DNA of 21,416 nt, from the NCBI GenBank assembly GCA_963631415.1, contig CAVGQS010000020.1, forward strand, positions 1 through 21,416, written 5' to 3'. The translations under genes were made by a program, and so were the position numbers. Shown piece by piece: positions 15,913 to 21,416 of the stretch; positions within the stretch are counted from its first letter, which is position 1, and each line of letters begins with the position of its first letter. The notes below the pieces were generated by a model. That model was not told the DNA's origin and made no database searches. It saw only the letters and a program-made list of their open reading frames with translations. Source of the stretch: UBA6382 sp963631415 (GTDB taxonomy: Bacteria; Bacteroidota; Bacteroidia; Bacteroidales; Bacteroidaceae).

Positions 15913-17391
15913 ATGAAAAATGTTTATGACTCTCTTGGAGAGAACAAGAAGAAATTTCTGAAGTGGCAGATAGGTACCATTGCGGTAACCATGATTGGCT
16001 ATGCGCTGTTCTACTTTGTGCGCAAGAACTTCTCCTTGGCCATGCCGGGCCTCACTGCGGAATACGGCATTTCCAACAAGAGCTTTGGGTGGATTATCTT
16101 CGCCGGCTCTTTGGTCTACGGCTTCTCCCGTTTCATCAACGGCTATGTGGTAGACCGCATCAGGGGCCGCATAGTGATGGCGGTCGGCTTGCTGCTGTGC
16201 GCTGCGGCCAACTTCGCCTTCGGTTTTGGCGCTGACCTCAGTTCTTGGCTCACAGGACAGGAAAACGGGCCAAAGATGGTGGAGACCCTCACGCTGGTAA
16301 TGGGCGTGACCATTATCCTCAATCAGTACTTCCAGGGCATGGGCTATCCTCCGTGCGCCCGAATACTCCCTCACTGGATTCATCCTTCAGAACTTGCTAC
16401 CAAGATGTCGATATGGAACTGCTCTCACTCGGTGGGCGCGTCCCTGGCTGTTGTCTTGTGCGGCTATCTGATGGGCACGCTCGGCACTGACCTTAGCAAC
16501 AATGCTGACGTAGTAGCTAGAATTACTGCAAATCTGGGTGACGCAGCTACCACTAAGCAGGTTCTCGAATATGCCGCACATATCGGAGCATGGAAATGGT
16601 GCTTCTATATACCGGCAATGATGGCAGTGGCAGGCGCCGTGTATATCTTCCTTGCCCTGCGCGACGAACCTAAGGACGTGGGTCTTCCTGACCTCCCCGA
16701 CACAGGTCTGGGCAATCTGAACACTACCCGCGACAAGAGCGCCAAGAAGAAATTTGAAATGGCAATGGTCTGGAAGAACCGTTGGGTCTGGACTTTCTGC
16801 GTGGCAAACCTGTTTGTCTATGTGGTGCGTATGGGTATCCTGGACTGGGGACCAAAGTTCCTTACCGAAAGCCGCGGACTGAACATCAAGGACGCAGCGT
16901 GGACTGTGGCGGCATTTGAGATTGCCGGCATCGTCGGCACCCTCTGCGCCGGATGGCTGACTGACAAACTCTTCAAAGGCAAGGGTCACCGCATGTGCGT
17001 GGTGTGCATGGCAGGCGCTGGTCTGTTTATGCTGCTCTTCCGCTTCCTTCCCGAAACTGCAGGACTGGGCGTTACGGCAGCGGTGCTCGTGGGAGCCGGA
17101 TTCTTTATCTACGGTCCTCAGGCGCTGATAGGCATCGAATTGGGCAACCAGGCAACCAAGGAAGCTTCGGCGCGCGCCAACGGTATCGCCGGCATCTTGG
17201 GCTATCTCGGTTCTGGACTGTCAGGTCTGCTGGTGGGCTACATCGCCGACTCCCAGTTTGGCTGGACGGGCGTGTTCTCCACTATAATTGTGGTAGCGTT
17301 CATCGGCATGTTTGTCCTTATTTCAATGTGGCAGGCACCACGCGACGGTTATGAACGCGCGTCCAAGATACAATATAATGACGAGAAATAA
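15913..17391 (+). CDS. Second organophosphate:phosphate antiporter (GlpT/UhpT/PgtP-like)
   Basis: A 492-residue MFS transporter of the same OPA family as its upstream neighbour but clearly diverged from it. The phosphate-binding arginines are present: Arg37 in FYFVRKNFSLAMP and Arg306 in VYVVRMGILDWGP. It is longer than its neighbour mainly because of an insertion of roughly 30 mostly polar residues at about 190-224, between predicted membrane segments. The gene starts 34 bp after the first transporter and probably belongs to the same transcript. The substrate could be glycerol 3-phosphate, a hexose phosphate, phosphoglycerate or a glycerophosphodiester. The sequence alone does not decide. 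Confidence 0.88.
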   Translation: MKNVYDSLGENKKKFLKWQIGTIAVTMIGYALFYFVRKNFSLAMPGLTAEYGISNKSFGWIIFAGSLVYGFSRFINGYVVDRIRGRIVMAVGLLLCAAANFAFGFGADLSSWLTGQENGPKMVETLTLVMGVTIILNQYFQGMGYPPCARILPHWIHPSELATKMSIWNCSHSVGASLAVVLCGYLMGTLGTDLSNNADVVARITANLGDAATTKQVLEYAAHIGAWKWCFYIPAMMAVAGAVYIFLALRDEPKDVGLPDLPDTGLGNLNTTRDKSAKKKFEMAMVWKNRWVWTFCVANLFVYVVRMGILDWGPKFLTESRGLNIKDAAWTVAAFEIAGIVGTLCAGWLTDKLFKGKGHRMCVVCMAGAGLFMLLFRFLPETAGLGVTAAVLVGAGFFIYGPQALIGIELGNQATKEASARANGIAGILGYLGSGLSGLLVGYIADSQFGWTGVFSTIIVVAFIGMFVLISMWQAPRDGYERASKIQYNDEK

Positions 17392-17399
17392 ACACTTTT

Positions 17400-17539
17400 T
17401 ATGCTTTATTTCGATTTAACCACAATTTAACCGGGAAAAAGCATACGCGTTAAGAAGAAATGTTTAATTTTGCCATGTCTTCCAAAGGGATGAAGCCCCA
17501 AAGGAGGGCATGGCAAACTTATAGTAAAACAAGTGTGTT
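17400..17539 (+). promoter_or_regulatory. Structured leader and possible promoter before the HAD phosphatase gene
   Basis: Several elements lie in this 148-bp gap. A dyad TATGCTTT/AAAGCATA (17400-17407, 17438-17445) encloses two direct repeats ATTTAACC (17414-17421, 17425-17432) spaced 11 bp. A -7 type element TAATTTTG is at 17465-17472 but has no good -33 partner. A 14-bp stem with two G-U pairs (17470-17483 with 17503-17516) encloses GGGATGAAGCCCC. The right arm contains a classical Shine-Dalgarno AAGGAGG (17501-17507), followed by ATG GCA AAC TTA TAG, a four-codon reading frame. It may be a cis-acting RNA element on the glp read-through transcript or an operator; I do not recognise a known riboswitch. 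Confidence 0.4.
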
Positions 17540-18415
17540 ATGGCTGAATTCAATAAGTATATGTCGCCGATGAGCGACAAGGAGCTTATGAAAGCCTGTG
17601 CCAAGATCAAGCATGTGGCACTGGACATGGACGGCACTATTTACATGGGTTCCACTCTCTTCCCCTTTACCAAACCTTTCTTGAAATCGTTGACGGACAA
17701 CGGAATCGGCTATTCGTTTCTGACCAACAACCCCACCAAGAGCCAGGCTGACTACCTGAAGCGCCTGGAGTCGCTTGGCATTCACGCCACCGCCGACGAG
17801 ATGTATACCTCTGCTATCTCTACTATAGAGTATATAAAGGCGCACCATCCGGAGGCACGGCGCCTGTTCCTGCTCGGCACACCGAGCATGATCAAGGAGT
17901 TTGAGGCAGCGGGTTTTGAGTCCGTAGCCGACAGCGCCGACGAGCGTCCCGACGTCCTCGTCGTGGCGTTCGACTCCACACTGACATATTCGCGTCTTTG
18001 CCGCGCCACATGGTGGGCGTCGCAGGGCGTGCCCTATATCGCCACTAATCCCGACTGGGTTTGCCCTACAGACCAGAAGACCGTACTCGTGGACTGCGGG
18101 TCGCTCCAGAAGTGCATCGAGGCAGCATGCGGTCGCAAGGCCGACATAGTGATTGGCAAGCCCAATCCTGGCATGCTCGACGGCATAAGGGAGAAATTCG
18201 GCTTGCAGCCCGACGAGATAGCCATGTGCGGCGACCGCATCTACACCGATGTGAGAACCGCGCAGAATGCGGGTGGGGTAGGAGTCTTGGTGCTTTCTGG
18301 CGAAACAACGCTCGAAACGGCCATGCAGTCTACGCCTCAGCCAGACATCACGGCGCTCAACATTGAGGAATTCGGCAAATTGCTGCTGAAATCACGGCAA
18401 ATTAAGGAATTTTAA
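17540..18415 (+). CDS. HAD-superfamily phosphatase, NagD/AraL/PGP type (IIA)
   Basis: A 291-residue cytoplasmic phosphatase. HAD motif I is LDMDGTIY with the nucleophile Asp29 and the acid/base Asp31. Motif II is FLTNNPTKS (about residue 60). Motif III lies in GKPNPGM, and motif IV is GDRIYTD. A C2-type cap lies between motifs II and III, as in NagD, AraL and eukaryotic phosphoglycolate/glycerol-3-phosphate phosphatase. These enzymes hydrolyse small phosphate esters. The position after the G3P uptake and oxidation genes makes G3P, dihydroxyacetone phosphate or another imported ester a reasonable candidate, but this is inference. ATG 17540 lacks a nearby Shine-Dalgarno; in-frame Met8 and Met11 are possible alternatives. 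Confidence 0.88.
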   Translation: MAEFNKYMSPMSDKELMKACAKIKHVALDMDGTIYMGSTLFPFTKPFLKSLTDNGIGYSFLTNNPTKSQADYLKRLESLGIHATADEMYTSAISTIEYIKAHHPEARRLFLLGTPSMIKEFEAAGFESVADSADERPDVLVVAFDSTLTYSRLCRATWWASQGVPYIATNPDWVCPTDQKTVLVDCGSLQKCIEAACGRKADIVIGKPNPGMLDGIREKFGLQPDEIAMCGDRIYTDVRTAQNAGGVGVLVLSGETTLETAMQSTPQPDITALNIEEFGKLLLKSRQIKEF

Positions 18416-18456
18416 CGCTAACAACCCTAAAAAACCCGAAATTAGCACCAAAATTA

Positions 18457-18486
18457 TTTGCAGACTATGAAAAAGTGTTATCTTTG
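18457..18486 (+). promoter_or_regulatory. Predicted porin promoter
   Basis: TTTG (18457-18460), an 18-bp spacer and TATCTTTG (18479-18486) fit the Bacteroidetes consensus well. The start point would be near 18493, giving a long leader of about 155 nt that is A-rich and contains the palindrome ATTAAT-TT-ATTAAT (18618-18631). No terminator separates this from the HAD gene. Confidence 0.65.
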
Positions 18487-18649
18487 TTGCGAAAAGATTA
18501 GAGCAAGTCACTTCGGAACGCACGAAGGAACACTGACAAACATAGAGATTTTTTTTTATCACAGAGAATAGAATTTAACGATAATTACAAAGACGTAAAA
18601 CAACTCAAACAGATTGTATTAATTTATTAATCACCAAAAACTTTAAAGT

Positions 18650-19753
18650 ATGAAACGTTTATTTGTACTCCCGGTGGTAGCTTTGGCAATGAGTCCAGTT
18701 TTTGCTGCCAATGAAAATGAAGTTGCTCCTGAGACTTCTAACATTGAGGTCGCTACAGCATCGGCTCAGCCCGCTCCTTGCGTGGGTCTTCCTAAGATCT
18801 CTGGTTACCTCCAGACTGGCTGGAACTACAACAACGCCGCTGGTAGGAACACATCCACTTCTTCTTTCCAGGCTAAGCGCCTCCGTTTGATCATGGACGG
18901 CAACTGCGGCGAGAAGATCGACTTCCGTTTGCAGATTGAAGCCTTCAACGGCATTTCTGGTTCTACCAATGGCAACGGCCAGAAGAACATCCAGGTAATG
19001 GACGCTTTCGCAACATGGAAGATTATGCCTGAGTTCAAGATCCGCGCCGGTCAGTTCTACACTCCGCTTGGCTACGAGAACTACGACATCTCTCCTGCTA
19101 CTCTGGAAACTGTAGACTTCTCCAACATCGTTTACCGCATGGCTTGCCGCAACCCGTATTCCTACAACCTCGTAGACTACGGCCGTGACCTCGGTATCAT
19201 GTTCATGGGTGATGTTACTCCGTACTTCCACTATGATGTAGCCCTGACCAACGGTTCTATTCCTTGCAAGGACGACAACAACAAGTCTAAGGACGTCTAT
19301 GTAAGCGGTACCTTCAAGCCCTTCAAGTTCTTCAACGTAAAGGCTACCTACAGCTTCGGTTCTATGACCGGCAGCCTCAACAATCCTGCCGCTACTGGCA
19401 ACCACGAGCTCAACCGCTTCGTTGCTGGCGCATGGTACAACAATCCTGAAGGCTTCGACGTTCGCGCTGAATATGGCATGATGAACGGTTACAACGTTAA
19501 GGAGCAGGGTGCCTACGGCCTCATCGGCTATCACTATGGCAAGTTCCTCCCCGTTCTGCGTTGGGATTGGTATCAGGATCGCGTTAACCACAGCAGCGCT
19601 AACAACTACAACCGTATCCTCGTGGGCTGCACCTATCAGCTGACCAAGAACACCAAGGTTCAGGTTAACTACGGCCACACCATGTACGGCGACCACAACC
19701 CTGGTGGCACAACTGCAGAGCAGGTTCAGATCATGGGTCTCTTCAAGTTCTAA
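18650..19753 (+). CDS. Outer-membrane porin, OprO/OprP (phosphate-selective) family
   Basis: A 367-residue outer-membrane beta-barrel. Signal peptide residues 1-19 (Lys2, Arg3, hydrophobic core, cleavage after VFA). After an acidic/Ala-rich segment, amphipathic strands begin at ISGYLQTGW. The segments AKRLRLIMDGN, DFRLQIEAF, MDAFATWK and RAGQFYTPLGYE form the conserved front half of the OprO/OprP porin family. The protein ends in Lys-Phe, the C-terminal aromatic expected of outer-membrane barrels. Codons are strongly biased (GGT, GTT, GCT, CGT, CTC), unlike the neighbouring metabolic genes, suggesting very high expression. Family members pass phosphate or other anions, which would suit a neighbouring G3P/phosphate exchange system; selectivity here is unproven. 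Confidence 0.88.
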   Translation: MKRLFVLPVVALAMSPVFAANENEVAPETSNIEVATASAQPAPCVGLPKISGYLQTGWNYNNAAGRNTSTSSFQAKRLRLIMDGNCGEKIDFRLQIEAFNGISGSTNGNGQKNIQVMDAFATWKIMPEFKIRAGQFYTPLGYENYDISPATLETVDFSNIVYRMACRNPYSYNLVDYGRDLGIMFMGDVTPYFHYDVALTNGSIPCKDDNNKSKDVYVSGTFKPFKFFNVKATYSFGSMTGSLNNPAATGNHELNRFVAGAWYNNPEGFDVRAEYGMMNGYNVKEQGAYGLIGYHYGKFLPVLRWDWYQDRVNHSSANNYNRILVGCTYQLTKNTKVQVNYGHTMYGDHNPGGTTAEQVQIMGLFKF

Positions 19754-19797
19754 TTTGAGAAAGGTTTAGATTAAACTCTAGTTTTATCCGACCCGTC

Positions 19798-19848
19798 GAG
19801 TGTGAGCCCGTTCTTTTTTGAGTTGGGGCGGGTTCACACTCTCTTTAT
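19798..19848 (+). terminator. Terminator-like hairpin after the porin gene
   Basis: GAGTGTGAGCCCG (19798-19810) pairs with CGGGTTCACACTC (19829-19841) in a 13-bp stem with one G-U pair and an 18-nt T-rich loop. Only a short T-rich tail (TCTTTAT) follows, so it may act as terminator or as a stabilising 3' end. Confidence 0.7.
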
Positions 19849-19888
19849 ACCGCAAATCTGAGTCCCAGAGGCTCAATTCGCAACAACC

Positions 19889-19927
19889 ATTTCCTTTTTA
19901 ACCACAGAAAAGATATTTCCTTTTTAA
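19889..19927. repeat. 13-bp direct repeat upstream of the secreted-protein gene
   Basis: ATTTCCTTTTTAA is perfectly repeated at 19889-19901 and 19915-19927, 26 bp apart start to start (about 2.5 helical turns), in the 113 bp between the porin terminator and ATG 19955. No TAnnTTTG element is evident there, so the promoter of the downstream gene is unclear and the repeat may be part of it. Confidence 0.45.
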
Positions 19928-19954
19928 TTTAACTAATCAATAAATTTTTCAGTT

Positions 19955-20968
19955 ATGAAGAAATTATTTGTAATGGTCGCAGTTGCTGTTGTTGCAACAG
20001 CTGCTTACGCTCAGCACCTCGGCACTGAGTATCGCCTGAAGAAGGTAGTTGAAGTTCCCGGTCGTCAGGGTATTGCCGCCGACAAGGACTACTTCTATGT
20101 GTCAGACACCCGTGGTCTCTACAAGTACGACAAGAACTGGAATCTCGTTCAGAAGAGAGTTCAGACCAAGGACAAGGATGGCAAGTTCATCGATCCTTTG
20201 TTCAACAACCCCGATCCCGCAAAGGGCGGTGCCAACCACTTTGGTGACATCGACGTTTACGATGGCAAAATCTACACCGGCAACGAGTATTTCAACCTCG
20301 GTCGCGGCCAGAACATCTCTGTAGACATCTACGACGCCAACACTCTGCAGTATGTAGAGAGCATACCTTGGAGGCCCGAATCCGGCCAGGTAGAGGTTTC
20401 TGGTGTTGCAGTTGACCGCGAGCGCGGACTCGTATGGCTCTCCGACTGGGTTGACAGCCGCTACGTTTACGCTTACAGCCTCGAGACAAAACAGTACTAC
20501 ACCAAGGTGCAGTGCCGTCCCGAACCTTACTGGTGCCAGGGCATCTTCATCGTTGACGGAACTATGCTTCTCTCTGCCGATGATGGTGAATCTACCTATC
20601 ACATTGCCGACAATGTCTACAAGATGGACATTACCGGTGCTCCTTTCACTGGCCTCGTACAGGGCACAGAACCCGTTAAGGACACTCCGTGGTCTGTTAA
20701 GACCGACAAGAACGGCAAGGTCGTAACTCGCACTGGCGAAATCGCTGGCGGTGCAATGGGCGGCAAGGTTGAGCTCCTCCGTGAGATGACCGACTTCCGT
20801 CGCGCTGGCGAAATCGAAGGTCTTTGCATCGACCCGTCCACCGACGACCTCCTCGTGCTCAACAACCGTGGTACTCAGATCATCCTCGGTATGAGCCAGG
20901 GCCCGTTCAAGGGTGAAGGCTACACCAAGGAAATCCACGAAGTTTACATCTACGAGAAAATCAAGTAA
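19955..20968 (+). CDS. Secreted protein of unknown function, probable beta-propeller
   Basis: A 337-residue protein with a clear signal peptide (residues 1-19: MKKLFVMVAVAVV core, cleavage after AYA). I do not recognise a named family with certainty. The mature part shows recurring short beta-rich units such as YFYVSDTRGLYKYD, DVYDGKIYTGNEYF, VSGVAVDRERGLVWLSD and IEGLCIDPSTDDLLVLNN. Each has a hydrophobic strand, an Asp/Gly turn and a V/L-W/Y-L/V-S/N strand, as in SMP-30/NHL/SdiA-regulated or phytase-like propellers. There is no lipobox, so it is periplasmic or released. Codon use is biased as in the porin, suggesting strong expression. It has its own terminator. It could be a lactonase/phosphoesterase-like enzyme or a binding protein. 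Confidence 0.75.
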   Translation: MKKLFVMVAVAVVATAAYAQHLGTEYRLKKVVEVPGRQGIAADKDYFYVSDTRGLYKYDKNWNLVQKRVQTKDKDGKFIDPLFNNPDPAKGGANHFGDIDVYDGKIYTGNEYFNLGRGQNISVDIYDANTLQYVESIPWRPESGQVEVSGVAVDRERGLVWLSDWVDSRYVYAYSLETKQYYTKVQCRPEPYWCQGIFIVDGTMLLSADDGESTYHIADNVYKMDITGAPFTGLVQGTEPVKDTPWSVKTDKNGKVVTRTGEIAGGAMGGKVELLREMTDFRRAGEIEGLCIDPSTDDLLVLNNRGTQIILGMSQGPFKGEGYTKEIHEVYIYEKIK

Positions 20969-21024
20969 GTTGACGACTTCGCAGTCAATCCCGCGACAGG
21001 CGTAACAGCCTGCCACGGCTTCTG

Positions 21025-21064
21025 CTCCCACAAGATCTCCACCAGGTTTTGTGGGAGTTTTTTT
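21025..21064 (+). terminator. Intrinsic terminator after the secreted-protein gene
   Basis: CTCCCACAA (21025-21033) pairs with TTGTGGGAG (21049-21057), followed directly by seven T (21058-21064). This is a textbook rho-independent terminator, 56 bp after the stop codon. Confidence 0.92.
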
Positions 21065-21408
21065 GTTGCCGGATTTTGCGCGCTATATTATAAACCATTG
21101 CTGTCCGCCGAAATATTCTAACATTCGAGCCCTCGAACCTCTAATTCCCCAAAAGTCCTTTTCGTGAAAATCCGCGTAATTCGCGCGCGCCTCATTTCCA
21201 GTGCATTACATCTGGCGCGCACTAAAGAATTTTTTGGAAGTACTTGAGCGATTGAAAACAAGGACTTAAAAAATTTTTAAAGCCACTTGACGAAAAAATC
21301 TCGCCGCGAAACGCGGCGCACCTGCAAAAACTTGTGTTAGCTTTAACTAAGAATTTACTTTAAAATCAACAATCTGTGTTACCTTTGTGTTCTAAAAGGT
21401 AACCTGTT
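21065..21408. other. Non-coding region with several palindromes
   Basis: No credible gene in these 344 bp. Structures seen are TTCGAG-CC-CTCGAA (21124-21137), GCGCGCC...GGCGCGC (21185-21191 with 21214-21220) and a tight hairpin CGCCGCG-AAA-CGCGGCG (21302-21318). On the minus strand that hairpin is followed after three bases by TTTTTT, like a terminator. A/T-rich sequence follows up to the promoter of the last gene. It could hide a small RNA, but nothing identifies one. Confidence 0.5.
21378..21403 (+). promoter_or_regulatory. -7 promoter element inside a perfect inverted repeat
   Basis: TACCTTTG (21380-21387) matches TAnnTTTG. It lies in the left arm of a perfect 9-bp inverted repeat, GTTACCTTT (21378-21386) and AAAGGTAAC (21395-21403), with an 8-bp centre. 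A protein bound here would cover the -7 region and start point of the gene beginning at 21409, as a repressor would. No -33 element was found. Confidence 0.45.
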
Positions 21409-21416
21409 ATGAAAGA
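21409..21416 (+). CDS. Possible start of a further gene (truncated by window end)
   Basis: ATG AAA GA follows the promoter-like element by 21 bp. Only two full codons (Met-Lys) are visible, so nothing can be said about the product. The short leader means ATG 21409 might not be the true start. Confidence 0.3.

Noticed and set aside
17470..17516. Known riboswitch in the leader of the HAD gene
   Set aside because: I compared it by eye with remembered consensus features of fluoride, cobalamin, THF and guanidine riboswitches and saw no match; it is reported only as an unexplained structure.
1..21416. Mobile element, CRISPR array, prophage or defence island
   Set aside because: No transposase, integrase, spacer-repeat pattern or terminal repeats were seen; genes are housekeeping or metabolic and arranged in normal operons.

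Overview
The window comes from a strictly or mainly anaerobic member of the Bacteroidetes, most likely the order Bacteroidales; I cannot tell whether it is Prevotella-like or Muribaculaceae-like. Four things point there. Several genes are preceded by the Bacteroidetes -7 promoter element TAnnTTTG, sometimes with TTTG/CTTG about 18-22 bp upstream. Leaders are A/T-rich and mostly lack a classical Shine-Dalgarno. The genes encode oxygen-sensitive glycyl-radical enzymes and their activases. There is a lipobox lipoprotein and an OprO/OprP-type porin. No tRNA, rRNA, CRISPR array, insertion sequence or phage gene was seen. This reads as ordinary chromosome, not an island.

Left part (1-5415, mostly minus strand): the start of a lipoprotein that may carry a cupin domain, then pyruvate formate-lyase (pflB) with its activating enzyme (pflA) downstream, then an oxaloacetate decarboxylase alpha / pyruvate carboxylase B-like carboxyltransferase. 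The carboxyltransferase ends in an unusual tail instead of a biotinyl domain. A compact divergent promoter region at about 5300-5350 separates it from a plus-strand DUF554 membrane protein (5421-6110).

Middle (6111-10091, plus strand): a promoter region with 14-bp direct repeats, the anaerobic ribonucleotide reductase pair nrdD-nrdG, and an exported alpha/beta-hydrolase esterase.

Right part (10092-18415, plus strand): a tight operon for glycerol-3-phosphate use. It encodes the anaerobic G3P dehydrogenase GlpA-GlpB-GlpC, two different organophosphate:phosphate antiporters (GlpT-like), and, after a structured 148-bp gap, a NagD/AraL-type HAD phosphatase. The likely scheme is import of G3P in exchange for phosphate, oxidation to dihydroxyacetone phosphate and electron transfer to menaquinone. 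No glycerol kinase or facilitator is present in the window.

End (18416-21416, plus strand): an OprO/OprP-family porin and a secreted, probably beta-propeller protein of unknown function. Both have codon use suggesting strong expression and each is followed by a hairpin terminator. A 344-bp non-coding stretch with several palindromes then leads to a promoter-overlapping inverted repeat and the first codons of another gene.

I found no clearly new multi-gene system. The points most worth following are the OadG-like tail on the carboxyltransferase (3616-3732), the structured leader before the HAD phosphatase (17400-17539), and the G3P module with two transporters next to a phosphate-type porin.
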